DNA from: Frigoribacterium sp. PhB24
Lineage (GTDB): Bacteria; Actinomycetota; Actinomycetes; Actinomycetales; Microbacteriaceae
NCBI RefSeq assembly: GCF_003755185.1
Contig: NZ_RKIC01000009.1
Location: 744,001-808,000 of the forward strand
Length of the DNA stretch: 64,000 bases
Reading direction: 5' to 3'
The notes under the pieces: model-generated
Told to the model about the DNA's origin: nothing
Seen by the model: the letters and a program-made list of their open reading frames with translations, nothing else
Database searches by the model: none
Position numbers and translations under genes: made by a program
In this document: positions 38,253-47,096 of the stretch, piece after piece
How positions within the stretch are numbered: position 1 is the first letter of the stretch
How the letters are laid out: every line of letters starts with the position of its first letter

Positions 38253-38752
38253 GCACCAAGAACGCAGGAGGCGCGCGCGGCCCCGCCACGCCGGCCACCG
38301 TCGCCCTCACCGCCGCCGGCATCCCGTTCACGGCCCACACCTACGAGCACCACGACACCGCGACGAACTTCGGCGCGGAGGCCGCCGCCGAACTCGGCCT
38401 CTCCGAGGAGCGCGTCTTCAAGACCCTCGTGGTCGACACCGACGGCACCCTCGTCGTGGGCGTCGTCCCGGTCTCGGGTCGTCTCGACCTCAAGGCGCTC
38501 GCGGCCGCCGTCGGGGCGAAGAAGGCCTCGCTGGCCGATCCCGCCCTGGTCGAACGCCGCACCGGCTACGTCGTCGGCGGCATCAGCCCGCTCGGCCAGA
38601 AGACCACCGCGACGACCGTGATCGACGCGAGCGCCGCCTCCTTCGACTCGGTCTTCGTCAGCGGCGGGAGGCGCGGGTTCGACATCGAGATCGCCCCGGA
38701 CGACCTCGTGCGCGCCACCGGCGGTCGCTACGCGGCGATCCGTCGCGACTGA
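38249..38752 (+). CDS. YbaK/EbsC family aminoacyl-tRNA deacylase
   Basis: 167 aa. YbaK-type proteins hydrolyse mischarged Cys-tRNA(Pro). Family landmarks are AAGIPFTAHTYEHH at the start, VFKTLVVDTDG, LDLKALAAAVGAKKASLAD with the conserved lysine, and YVVGGISPLGQKTTATTVID. Length matches YbaK. GTG 38249 overlaps the glgX stop. An AGGAGGCGCG copy (38266-38275) encodes residues 6-9 (GGAR) of the variable N-terminus. Confidence 0.9.
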   Translation: MSTKNAGGARGPATPATVALTAAGIPFTAHTYEHHDTATNFGAEAAAELGLSEERVFKTLVVDTDGTLVVGVVPVSGRLDLKALAAAVGAKKASLADPALVERRTGYVVGGISPLGQKTTATTVIDASAASFDSVFVSGGRRGFDIEIAPDDLVRATGGRYAAIRRD

Positions 38753-38782
38753 CGCACGGGCGGCGCGGCTAGGGTCGGGCGC

Positions 38783-39424
38783 ATGACCGGCAGTCCGGCC
38801 CGGGTCGAGGGCACGCTCACCTCGTGGGACGACGACCGCGGGTTCGGGTTCCTGACCCCGGTCTCGGGCCGGGGCCGTGCGTTCGTCCACATCACGGCGT
38901 TCGGCCGCGGCACGGCCCGACCCCGGGTGGGCGACGCGTTCTCGTACGAGGTCGATCGTCACGGTGACCGGGGACCCGCGGCCGTGCGGGTGTCGTCCCT
39001 CGGCACGGGGTGGTCCGCTCCGCGGGCTCGGGCGCCACGACCGACGCGGGCCGGCGGGGTCTCCCTCGTCGTCGGCCTGGTCGTCGTGCTCGGCGTCGCC
39101 GCGGTCGTCTGGGCCCTCGGCCGCGACTCGACGTCGCCGCGGTTCGACGGCCTCGCACCCTGGCTGATCGGCGGGCTCGTCGGCGTCAGCGTGCTCACGG
39201 CCCTCGTCTACGCCCTGGACAAATCCGCGGCCCGCCGCGGTCGCCGCCGCGTACCCGAACGCACTCTGCTGCTGCTCGGCCTGCTCGGCGGCTGGCCCGG
39301 TGCCCTCGTGGCCCAACAGCTGCTGCGCCACAAGACGAGCAAGCGCTCGTTCCAGCTCGCCTTCTGGGCGTCGGTCGCCGTGAACGTGCTCGTGGTCATC
39401 CTCTCGCTCGCGCTGCTGCGTTGA
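38783..39424 (+). CDS. Cold-shock domain fused to DUF1294 membrane domain
   Basis: 213 aa. Residues 1 to about 72 form a cold-shock/OB domain (LTSWDDDRGFGFLTPV, FVHITAF, SYEVDRHGDRGPAAVRV) with RNP-like aromatics. After a basic linker come four predicted membrane segments, two before and two after YALDKSAARRGRRRVPERTLLLLGLLGGWPGALVAQQ, the DUF1294 signature. The fusion is known in bacteria but has no established function; it may couple RNA binding to the membrane. TAGGGT at 38770-38775 ends 7 nt before the ATG and no ribosome binding site is visible, suggesting a leaderless message. Confidence 0.88.
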   Translation: MTGSPARVEGTLTSWDDDRGFGFLTPVSGRGRAFVHITAFGRGTARPRVGDAFSYEVDRHGDRGPAAVRVSSLGTGWSAPRARAPRPTRAGGVSLVVGLVVVLGVAAVVWALGRDSTSPRFDGLAPWLIGGLVGVSVLTALVYALDKSAARRGRRRVPERTLLLLGLLGGWPGALVAQQLLRHKTSKRSFQLAFWASVAVNVLVVILSLALLR

Positions 39425-39436
39425 CCCACCGCGAGC

Positions 39437-41554
39437 TCAGACCAGCTGCTTCTCGCGGGCGAAGTGGCAGGCGGCCGTGTGGTCGGCGCCGTCGCGGCCG
39501 TGCGGCAGCATGGCAGGCACCTCGTCCTCGCACCGAGAGCGCTGGGCTTCCGGCAGCATCGCGTAGAGCGGGCAGCGGCTGCGGAACCGGCAGCCGGTCT
39601 GCTTGACGGTCGGCGTCGGCGGATCGCCGGGAAGCACGATGTGCTCGCGTGCCCGCTCCTTCACGGGGTCGGGCACGGGCACGGCCGACAGCAGCGCCTG
39701 GGTGTACGGGTGCAGCGGGTGCTCGAACACCTCGTCGACCGGGCCCGTCTCGACCGTGCGGCCGAGGTACATCACCGTGACCCGGTCGGCCACGTGCCGG
39801 ATGACCGAGAGGTCGTGCGACACGAACAGGTACGACAGGTCGAGCTTGGCCTTGAGCTCGGCCAGCAGGTTGAGCACCCCCGCCTGGATCGACACGTCGA
39901 GCGCCGACACCGGTTCGTCCAGGACGATCAGCTTGGGATCGGCGGCGAGCGCCCGCGCGATCGAGATGCGCTGCCGCTGCCCGCCCGAGAACTCGTGGGG
40001 GTAGCGGGTGGCCGCAGCGGGCTCGAGCCCGACGAGCCGCATGAGCTCGGGCACCCGCCGCGACACCTCGTCGCGGGGTCGACCGATGGCGAGGAGCGGC
40101 TCGGCGATGATGTCGCTGACCGGCTGCCGGGGGTCGAGGCTGGCCATCGGGTCCTGGAAGACCATCGAGACGGCACCCCGCAACCGCTTCACCGTCGAAC
40201 CGTCGAGCTTGCGGTCGAGGGCCGTGCCGAGCAGTTCGATGGTGCCGGCCTCGGGCACGCGGAGGTCCATGATCTCGTGCAGGGTCGTGCTCTTGCCCGA
40301 GCCGGACTCACCCACGAGCCCGAGCGTCTCGCCCTCGCGCACGTCGAGGTCGACCCCGTCGACCGCCCACACGCTGCCCACGCGCCGCTTGAAGACCGAC
40401 CCCTTGGTGAGCGGGAACGTCTTGACGAGTCCGTCGACGTGCAGCACCCGGTCCCGCGACGCCCGGGGCACGGCCGCCAGGTCGGAGGTGAGGGCGGGCG
40501 GCAGGTCGTAGACGTCCTCGGGGTCGGTGCCCTCGCCCACGAGCCGGTCGGCGTGCAGGCAGGCCGCGCGGTGGCCGGACTCGACCGCCGGAGCCTGCTC
40601 GAGCGCGGGCTCGTCGACCCGGCACTCGGCCGTCACGAGCGGGCAGCGCGCGGCGAACGGGCAGCCGGGAGCCAGTGACAGCAACGACGGAGGCGTGCCC
40701 GGGATCGGCACCAGCGGCTGGTCCGACCGCTGGTCGAGCCGCGGCAGTGCGCCGATCAGGCCGACCGTGTAGGGCATGCGGGGGTGGGCGAACAGGTCGT
40801 CCGCCGTCGCCGTCTCGACGACGCGTCCGGCGTACATGACGGCGATGCGGTCGGCGAACCCGGCGATGACGCCCAGGTCGTGGCTGACGAAGAGCAGCGC
40901 CGCCCCGGTCTCGCGCTGGGCCGTGCGCAGCACCGAGATGACCTGGGCCTGGATCGTCACGTCGAGGGCAGTGGTCGGCTCGTCGGCGAGGATGACGTCG
41001 GGGTCGTTGGCGATCGCCATGGCGATCATCGCGCGTTGCCGCATGCCGCCCGAGAACTCGTGCGGGAACGAGTCGACGCGACGCTCGGGCTCGGGGATGC
41101 CCACGAGACCGAGCAGTTCGATCGCCCGCTCGCGGGCCTGCCTCTTCGTGCCGCCACGGTGGATCAGCACGGTCTCGGCGATCTGCTGGCCCACCGTGTA
41201 CACCGGCGTGAAGGCCGAGAGCGGGTCCTGGAAGACCATGGCGATGCGCTTGCCGCGGATCGCCGACATCGCCTTGTCTCCGCGGCCGAGCAGTTCTTCG
41301 CCGTCGAGCGTGATCGAGCCGGTCACCTTCGCGGTGGCGGGCAGCAGGCCGAGCACGGCGAGGCTCGTGACCGACTTGCCGGAGCCCGACTCGCCGACGA
41401 TGCCGAGCACCTCGCCGCGGCGCAGCGTCAGGTCGACGCCGCGCACGGCGCGCACGGCGCCGTCCGGGGTCGGGAAGGTCACGGTGAGGTCGTGCACCTC
41501 GAGCACCGGAGCCGAGGAGGCGCGGGTGCGGTCGACCGGTTCGGTGAGCGTCAT
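39437..41554 (-). CDS. Oligopeptide ABC transporter ATPase, DppD-DppF fusion
   Basis: 705 aa with two complete ABC domains. The first has GESGSGKSVT, FSGGMRQR and VILADEPTTALD; the second has GESGSGKSTT, FSGGQRQR and LIVLDEPVSALD. Each ends with the oligopeptide/dipeptide C-terminal extension with clustered cysteines (APGCPFAARCPL and CRFRSRCPLY). It energises uptake of peptides or related solutes. An AGGAGGCGCG copy (41515-41524) encodes variable residues near the N-terminus (TRASSAP). The start overlaps the permease stop by 4 bp. Confidence 0.93.
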   Translation of the reverse strand: MTLTEPVDRTRASSAPVLEVHDLTVTFPTPDGAVRAVRGVDLTLRRGEVLGIVGESGSGKSVTSLAVLGLLPATAKVTGSITLDGEELLGRGDKAMSAIRGKRIAMVFQDPLSAFTPVYTVGQQIAETVLIHRGGTKRQARERAIELLGLVGIPEPERRVDSFPHEFSGGMRQRAMIAMAIANDPDVILADEPTTALDVTIQAQVISVLRTAQRETGAALLFVSHDLGVIAGFADRIAVMYAGRVVETATADDLFAHPRMPYTVGLIGALPRLDQRSDQPLVPIPGTPPSLLSLAPGCPFAARCPLVTAECRVDEPALEQAPAVESGHRAACLHADRLVGEGTDPEDVYDLPPALTSDLAAVPRASRDRVLHVDGLVKTFPLTKGSVFKRRVGSVWAVDGVDLDVREGETLGLVGESGSGKSTTLHEIMDLRVPEAGTIELLGTALDRKLDGSTVKRLRGAVSMVFQDPMASLDPRQPVSDIIAEPLLAIGRPRDEVSRRVPELMRLVGLEPAAATRYPHEFSGGQRQRISIARALAADPKLIVLDEPVSALDVSIQAGVLNLLAELKAKLDLSYLFVSHDLSVIRHVADRVTVMYLGRTVETGPVDEVFEHPLHPYTQALLSAVPVPDPVKERAREHIVLPGDPPTPTVKQTGCRFRSRCPLYAMLPEAQRSRCEDEVPAMLPHGRDGADHTAACHFAREKQLV

Positions 41555-42621
41555 GCGCGCTCCCCCTTCTCGTCGTTCGTGCGGGATGGCGCGGGGCTCG
41601 CGGCCTCGGAGACGCCGCCGGTGCGCCCGAGCGGCGCCGCGCCTCCTGCGCTCTCGGCCGTCCGGCCGCGGGTGCGACGGCGGCGGCCCGTTCGACCGGC
41701 CGTCGAGGTCGGGTCGAGCGCGTCACGCAGCCCGTCGCCGAGCAGGTTGCTCGCGAGGGCGAACACGATCAGGGCGCCGGCCGCGAAGAAGAACAGCCAC
41801 GGCTTGGTCGTCGCGGCGCTCTGGTTCTGGGCGATCAGCGTGCCGAGCGACACGTCGGGCGGCTGGACGCCGAAGCCGAAGTAGGACAACCCGGACTCGG
41901 TGAGCACGGCGGCCCCGATCGCGATCGTGGCGTCGATCACCAGGAACGACGCGACGTTCGGCAGGATGTGCCGAACGATGATCGTGAAGTGGCCGATGCC
42001 CATGTAGCGGGCCGCCCGGATGAACTCCCGCTCCTTGATGCTCAGGGTGAGCGAGCGCACGACGCGGGCCGTGATCATCCACCCGAACAGGGCGAGCAGC
42101 GCCACGAGGATCAGCCAGCCGAACTGCTTGAGGCGAGGCGACAGGATCGCGATGATCAGGAACGACGGCAGCACGAGCAGCAGGTCGACGAAGACCATGA
42201 CGACCCGGTCGACCCAGCCGCCGAAGTAGCCGGCCATCGCGCCGAGCATGCCGGCGATGACGGTCGAGAACAGGGCCACCAGCAGACCGATCAGCAGCGA
42301 CTTCTGCAGGCCGCGAGCGGTCTGGGCGAAGACGTCCTGGCCGATGTTGTTCGTGCCGAACCAGTGCGCGCCGGTCGGCGGCGACGACAGGGCCGTGTAG
42401 TCGATGTAGTCGTAGGCGTACGGCGAGACGAGCGGGCCGGCGAACGCGAACACGAACAGCAGCAGCACGACCACGAGGCCGACGGTGGCGCCGCGGTTGG
42501 CGAACAGGCGGCGGAAGGTCAGCACGAGGCGGTTCGGCGTCGTCGCCGCGACCTCCTCGCGCGACTCGGGCACGACGGCGTCGGACGGCCCCTCGAGCAG
42601 GTCGGGTGTGAATCGAGTCAT
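41551..42621 (-). CDS. Oligopeptide ABC transporter permease, DppC-like
   Basis: 356 aa. N-terminal cytoplasmic tail, membrane segment (VGLVVVLLLFVFAFAGPLVSP), then the five-segment BPD_transp_1 domain with the EAA loop REFIRAARYMGIGHFTIIVRHILPN. The C-terminal about 50 aa are Arg/Ala/Gly-rich and carry an AGGAGGCGCG-type copy (41638-41647, encoding AGGAA). It is the second permease of the importer; the start at 42621 is 9 bp after the DppB-like gene. Confidence 0.92.
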   Translation of the reverse strand: MTRFTPDLLEGPSDAVVPESREEVAATTPNRLVLTFRRLFANRGATVGLVVVLLLFVFAFAGPLVSPYAYDYIDYTALSSPPTGAHWFGTNNIGQDVFAQTARGLQKSLLIGLLVALFSTVIAGMLGAMAGYFGGWVDRVVMVFVDLLLVLPSFLIIAILSPRLKQFGWLILVALLALFGWMITARVVRSLTLSIKEREFIRAARYMGIGHFTIIVRHILPNVASFLVIDATIAIGAAVLTESGLSYFGFGVQPPDVSLGTLIAQNQSAATTKPWLFFFAAGALIVFALASNLLGDGLRDALDPTSTAGRTGRRRRTRGRTAESAGGAAPLGRTGGVSEAASPAPSRTNDEKGERA

Positions 42622-42630
42622 GGGGTGGCC

Positions 42631-43617
42631 CTACTTCTGCGCTCGGACGCGCGGGTCGAGCACCGCGTTCAGCACGTCCGACACGAAGCCGGCGAGCAGC
42701 ACGACGACGGCGCTGTAGAGGGTGTAAGCGACGACGATGTTGATGTCGTTCGACTGGACGGCGTCGATGAACCAGGCGCCGAGGCCGTTCCAGGCGAAGA
42801 TCTTCTCGGTGAACGTGGCCCCGGTCAGCACCCCCAGGAAGGCGAAGGCGAACAGGGTCGTCATCGGGATGAGGGCGGTGCGCAACCCGTGCTTGAAGAT
42901 GGCCGGTCGACGACGCAACCCCTTGGCCCGGGCCGTGCGGATGTAGTCGGCCTGCAGCACGTCGAGCATCGTCGCCCGCTGGTACCGGCTGTACACCGCG
43001 ATCAGGCCGACGCCGATCGAGATGGTCGGCAGCAGGAGGTGCGCGATGCGGTCCCAGGCGATCGTGCCGAAGCCTCCGGTCAGGTTGGGCGTCGCCTCGC
43101 CGGTGAAGGTGATCAGCTGGTAGCCCAGGACGTCATTGAGCTTGGTCGCCCCGATCTTGAGCAGCACCGCGGTGAGAAATACCGGCGTCGAGATCAGGAC
43201 GAACGACAGCACCGACGACACGCGGTCCGAGAACTTGTACTGCCTGATGGCGTTCCAGGTGCCGACCACGACCGCGAGCACGATGCCGAGGATCGAGCCC
43301 ACCAGCAGGAGGCGCAGGCTGACCCCCAGCCTCGGTCCGAACTCCTGCGCCACAGGCTTGTCCTGGATGGTCTGCCCGAGGTCGCCCGTGACCGCACCGC
43401 CCAGCCAGTGGACGTACCGCTCGCCCAGGGGGTCCTTGTCGTTGACCCCGATCGAGCTGAGCTTGGCGTCGACGACCTCGGAGGACGGACGCGGGTTGCG
43501 ATCGGCGTAGACCGCGCGCGGGTTGAGGGTCGCCGAGGCGAGGAAGTAGGTGAGCGACGTCGCGATGAAGACCAGGGCGACGTAGTACACCAGCCGGCGG
43601 GCGAGGAATCGAGCCAT
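42631..43617 (-). CDS. Oligopeptide ABC transporter permease, DppB-like
   Basis: 328 aa. The N-terminal membrane segment RRLVYYVALVFIATSLTYFLAS and the DppB-type outer loop lead to the permease domain with the EAA-like loop ADYIRTARAKGLRRRPAIFKHGLRTALIP. It pairs with the DppC-like permease. It is the first gene of the three-gene minus-strand operon, divergent from the binding-protein gene. Confidence 0.92.
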   Translation of the reverse strand: MARFLARRLVYYVALVFIATSLTYFLASATLNPRAVYADRNPRPSSEVVDAKLSSIGVNDKDPLGERYVHWLGGAVTGDLGQTIQDKPVAQEFGPRLGVSLRLLLVGSILGIVLAVVVGTWNAIRQYKFSDRVSSVLSFVLISTPVFLTAVLLKIGATKLNDVLGYQLITFTGEATPNLTGGFGTIAWDRIAHLLLPTISIGVGLIAVYSRYQRATMLDVLQADYIRTARAKGLRRRPAIFKHGLRTALIPMTTLFAFAFLGVLTGATFTEKIFAWNGLGAWFIDAVQSNDINIVVAYTLYSAVVVLLAGFVSDVLNAVLDPRVRAQK

Positions 43618-43693
43618 GGCAGATCACACTAGACGTACCCCGCGGCCCGACCAGCTGGCCAGGTTTCGAGCGTGTAACAAATTCACATGAAAG

Positions 43694-43722
43694 TTTGCGT
43701 GGATTCAAGGCGTCCGTACATT
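43694..43722 (+). promoter_or_regulatory. Probable promoter of the substrate-binding protein gene
   Basis: TTTGCG and TACATT are separated by 17 nt, in an A/T-rich stretch of the 219-bp gap between divergent transporter genes. The leader would be about 110 nt. Nothing else gene-like is seen in the gap. Confidence 0.4.
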
Positions 43723-43836
43723 TGGGCACACGCGATCAGTTCTCGGGAGGCGTCGCGGCACGTGTCCGCACGGGTCGACCATGACGCGAAATGCCCGCTG
43801 ATCAGCACTTTTCACCACCCTTCAGTTCGGAGTGCC

Positions 43837-45510
43837 ATGAAGATCACGAAGAAGCTCGGCCTGGCGGCCGGCCTCGTCAGCATCGCCCTCGTCGTCACGG
43901 CGTGCAGCGGTGGCGGCGGCGACGACGGCGACGGGGCCGCCAAGAACGGCCAGTTGTCCCCCGACGGCGACATCAACGCCACCGCCGCGGCCGACGTCGA
44001 GCAGGGGGGCACGCTGACGCTTCCGCTGCAGCAGCTGCCCTCGCAGTGGAACTACGCGCAGCTCGACGGAGCCCTCGGCGATGCCTCGTTGATCGAGAGC
44101 GCCGTGCTGCCGCAACCCTTCCGCATCGACGAGAAGGGCGTGCCGCAGATCGACGATAACCTCGTCACGAGCGCCGAGGCGACGAGCGAGGACCCGCTCG
44201 TCGTGACCTACGACATCAACCCCGACGCGGTGTGGAACGACGGCACCCCGATCACGGTGGCCGACTTCCAGGCCTGGAAGACCGCCCTCGACGGGTCGAA
44301 CGCCGAGTACCAGGTCGGCAGCACGCTCGGCCCGGACCGAATGGCCTCGGTCGAGGCCGGTTCGAGCGACAAGCAGGTCGTCGTGACCTACTCGGAGCCG
44401 TTCTCGGACTGGAAGAGCATGTTCGCGCCGCTCTACCCGGCGAGCCTCTACAACGACCCGACGGCCTTCAACACGGCCTACGTCGACACCCTGCCCGTCT
44501 CGGCGGGGCCGTACGAGGTCCAGAAGATCGACACGACGGCGCAGACCGTGACCATCGTCCCGAACGAGAAGTGGTGGGGGGACGCGCCGAAGCTCGACTC
44601 GATCGTGTTCCGCGCCCTCGACAGCGACGCGGACATCGACGCGTACCTGAACGGCGAGATCGACTACGTCACCGGCAACTCGTCCGAGCGGTACGACCGA
44701 CTGAAGGGCGCCAAGAACACCGACATCCGCGCGGCACCGTCCAACCGGTACACGCACGTCGACTTCAGCACCAAGGGCGTCCTGGCCGACGAGAAGATCC
44801 GCCAGGCGATCCAGCACGCCGTCGACCGCGAGGCGCTCGGCAAGGTCATCACGGGCACCCTGCCCTACGAGTTGACCACGCTGAACAACCACCTCTTCCT
44901 CAGCACCGACGGCGCCTACCAGGACAACGCGAAGGAGACCGGCGACTACGACGTCGACGAGGCCAAGAAGATCCTCGCCGACGACGGGTACGAGCTCAAC
45001 GGCGACGTGCTCGAGAAGGACGGGAAGAAACTCGAGATCGCCGTGACGATCCCGTCGGGCACGCCGATCTCACAGCAGCTGTCCGAGGTCATGCAGAGCC
45101 AGCTCGCCACGGTCGGCATCACCCTGAAGATCAACGCGGTGGCCGTCGACGCCTTCTTCGAGGACAACGTCACGCCGGGCAACTACGACATGACGATCTT
45201 CGTCTGGCAGGGCACCGGCTACCAGGCGTCGAGCGTCAGCATCTACAACTCGGACGAGCAGGGCCAGAACTACGGCCGCGTCTCGAGCCCCGAGATCGAC
45301 GACCTGCTGAACCAGGCCGTCGGCGAGGGCGACCCCGAGAAGGCCGCCGACCTGTACAACCAGGCCGACGAGAAGATCTGGCAGATCGGGCACTCGATGC
45401 CGATCATCCAGGCGCCGTTCATCTCGTTCCAGAGCCCGAAGCTCGCGAACTACGGCGCTCGCGCCGGCGCGAGCGACGTGGACTGGACGGTCGTCGGCTT
45501 CACGAAGTAG
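43837..45510 (+). CDS. Peptide-type ABC transporter substrate-binding lipoprotein (SBP family 5)
   Basis: 557 aa. Signal peptide with the lipobox VTAC, lipidated Cys23, then a Gly/Asp-rich linker. The mature part matches family 5: YDINPDAVWNDGTPITVADFQAW, VDTLPVSAGPYEVQKID, VTIVPNEKWWGDAPKLDSIVFRAL, YTHVDFSTKGVLADEKIRQAIQHAVDREAL. It captures the solute for the divergently encoded importer. ATG 43837 is chosen as the start of the signal peptide, behind GGAG. The substrate is unknown; family members take oligopeptides, nickel or heme as well. Confidence 0.92.
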   Translation: MKITKKLGLAAGLVSIALVVTACSGGGGDDGDGAAKNGQLSPDGDINATAAADVEQGGTLTLPLQQLPSQWNYAQLDGALGDASLIESAVLPQPFRIDEKGVPQIDDNLVTSAEATSEDPLVVTYDINPDAVWNDGTPITVADFQAWKTALDGSNAEYQVGSTLGPDRMASVEAGSSDKQVVVTYSEPFSDWKSMFAPLYPASLYNDPTAFNTAYVDTLPVSAGPYEVQKIDTTAQTVTIVPNEKWWGDAPKLDSIVFRALDSDADIDAYLNGEIDYVTGNSSERYDRLKGAKNTDIRAAPSNRYTHVDFSTKGVLADEKIRQAIQHAVDREALGKVITGTLPYELTTLNNHLFLSTDGAYQDNAKETGDYDVDEAKKILADDGYELNGDVLEKDGKKLEIAVTIPSGTPISQQLSEVMQSQLATVGITLKINAVAVDAFFEDNVTPGNYDMTIFVWQGTGYQASSVSIYNSDEQGQNYGRVSSPEIDDLLNQAVGEGDPEKAADLYNQADEKIWQIGHSMPIIQAPFISFQSPKLANYGARAGASDVDWTVVGFTK

Positions 45511-45513
45511 TCG

Positions 45514-46125
45514 TCACACCTCGGGCCCGTCCGTGCCCCCGCTCACGCGGGAGGCGCGGGCGGGCCCTCGGCGTCCACGCCGACGTCGCACCTCCAGCAG
45601 TCCCGTCGCCACGGCGTAGCCCGCGTAGCCGAGCAACGCGATCGCCAGCAACGGCACGATCCACGACCGGGCATCACCGTTCACGACCTGGTTGACGAAT
45701 CCGAGCCACGGCACCGAGTACCACAACGTCCCGCGCACCTGCTCGGGCAGGACGAGGGCCTCGTCGGGCTCGGAATTGTCGTCGCCCTTCGTGACGAAGG
45801 CCGTGCGGCCGTCGGACGACGACACGATCTCGATCACCCGGTGGCTGATCACCTCGGGCCGGCCGCTCTCGATCTGGTAGGTGACGACGTCGCCCAGGTG
45901 GATCCCGCCGACCGGCGTCGGCTTCACCACGATCAGGGTGCCCGGGGGCAGGCGCGGCTCCATCGAACCGGTCAGCACCGTGAGGGGCGTGGCCCCGGCC
46001 GCCTTCGGCACGACGACCAGCACCAGCGCGAGCCCCAGCACGAGAGCGAACAGACCCGCGCTGAGGCCGAGGACGAGAGCGTGCAGCAGGCCTTTCTCGC
46101 GCACCGCGGCCCGGCGGCCTCTCAC
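45514..46125 (-). CDS. SipW-type (ER-type) signal peptidase I, second copy
   Basis: 203 aa. Catalytic Ser54 in LTGSMEPRLP and His95 in ISHRVIEI instead of lysine, with the acidic pair KGDDNSEPD (113-121). Membrane segments are at about 15-42 and 155-177. It ends the second operon of alternate-signal proteins and should process them. GTG 46125 overlaps the preceding stop as GTGA. It is clearly different from the copy at 33332 (SMEP versus SMSP, no long N-terminal tail), so the two peptidases may serve different substrates. Confidence 0.88.
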   Translation of the reverse strand: MRGRRAAVREKGLLHALVLGLSAGLFALVLGLALVLVVVPKAAGATPLTVLTGSMEPRLPPGTLIVVKPTPVGGIHLGDVVTYQIESGRPEVISHRVIEIVSSSDGRTAFVTKGDDNSEPDEALVLPEQVRGTLWYSVPWLGFVNQVVNGDARSWIVPLLAIALLGYAGYAVATGLLEVRRRRGRRGPARASRVSGGTDGPEV

Positions 46126-47096
46126 GGCCGCTCCCCCGCCGTGTCGTCGACGTCCGCCGGGTGGCGACGTCCGACCGCCACGAACGCGCCCGCCGAGACG
46201 GCGATCGCCGCGATCAGCAGCGGCAGCCACGTGCCCCGCAGCGGCACGGGCACGAAGTCGTCGAGCACGTCGAGGGCGTGGACGGGCAGCTCGGTGCCGC
46301 CGCCGGCTCGGGCCGGGCCGTCGCCGTCCACGTCGTCGCCGTCCGTATCGTCGCCGGAGGACGCGGCACCGCCCTCCCCGTCGCCGCCGGAGGACGCGAC
46401 TCCGCCGGCCTCCGCAGCCGAGGAGGCGCGGGTCGTCACCGCCTCGATCGTCGCGCTCGAGGCTCCGTCGCCCCCCGCGCCTCCTGCGCTCGTCTCGGCT
46501 GAGCCCCCCGGGTCCGCAGGAGCGGCGGTTCCGGCCGGAGAGCAGCCCGTGGGCGCGGTCGCCCCGGTCAGGCCGGTGAGCGTGACGAGCACGCCGAAGT
46601 CGAGGGTCTGACCCGCGGTCCCGTCGGCGGCGGACTCGGCGAGCGCGACCGAGACGGTGACGGGGGCCTCGCTCCCGGCGGCCAGACGGAGCGGGGCGAG
46701 GACGCGGGTGCAGCCGTCGCCGGCCAGGGTGACGGGCGGCAGGTCGCCGACGTCGAGGTCGGAACGCGAGCTGACGGTGACGGCCTCGGCGAACGCGGGC
46801 GACGAGGTCGTGACGTCGACGAGACGGGCGGTGAGCGTGGCCGGCTCGCTCGACAGGTTCTTCACCCAGAAGGTGCCGGTCGTGCTCGACCCGGGAACGA
46901 GCCTCAGGTCGTCGCCGAACAGCGCGGAGTCGAGGCGACCCTGCCAGTGCTCCCCGTCGTCGCTCACCATCAGACGCGGCGCGGTGGCCGCCGCCGCGGG
47001 CGTCGGGGCCGTGAGCGCACCGCCGCCCACCAGCGCCGTGACCAGGGCAGCCACCCCGAGGACGGCCGCCGCGACGGAGCGGCGGGTCACGGTCAC
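46122..47096 (-). CDS. Membrane-tethered secreted protein of the second SipW operon
   Basis: 324 aa. N-terminal signal peptide (RRSVAAAVLGVAALVTALVGGGALTAPTPAAAA), a beta-rich domain (residues about 40-165) starting APRLMVSDDGEHWQGRLDSALFGDDLRLVPGS and containing TGTFWVKNLSSEPATLTARLVDV. A low-complexity Gly/Ala/Ser/Asp-rich linker of about 90 aa follows, then a C-terminal membrane helix (LRGTWLPLLIAAIAVSAGAFVAV) and a short tail. The layout fits a membrane base or assembly factor for exported subunits. The linker holds an inverted AGGAGGCGCG pair. GTG overlaps connect it to both neighbours. Confidence 0.7.
   Translation of the reverse strand: MTVTRRSVAAAVLGVAALVTALVGGGALTAPTPAAAATAPRLMVSDDGEHWQGRLDSALFGDDLRLVPGSSTTGTFWVKNLSSEPATLTARLVDVTTSSPAFAEAVTVSSRSDLDVGDLPPVTLAGDGCTRVLAPLRLAAGSEAPVTVSVALAESAADGTAGQTLDFGVLVTLTGLTGATAPTGCSPAGTAAPADPGGSAETSAGGAGGDGASSATIEAVTTRASSAAEAGGVASSGGDGEGGAASSGDDTDGDDVDGDGPARAGGGTELPVHALDVLDDFVPVPLRGTWLPLLIAAIAVSAGAFVAVGRRHPADVDDTAGERP
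46421..46485. repeat. In-gene inverted pair of the AGGAGGCGCG repeat
   Basis: AGGAGGCGCGGG (46421-46432) and CCCGCGCCTCCT (46474-46485) face each other inside the low-complexity linker of the 324-aa protein, in frame. Confidence 0.6.
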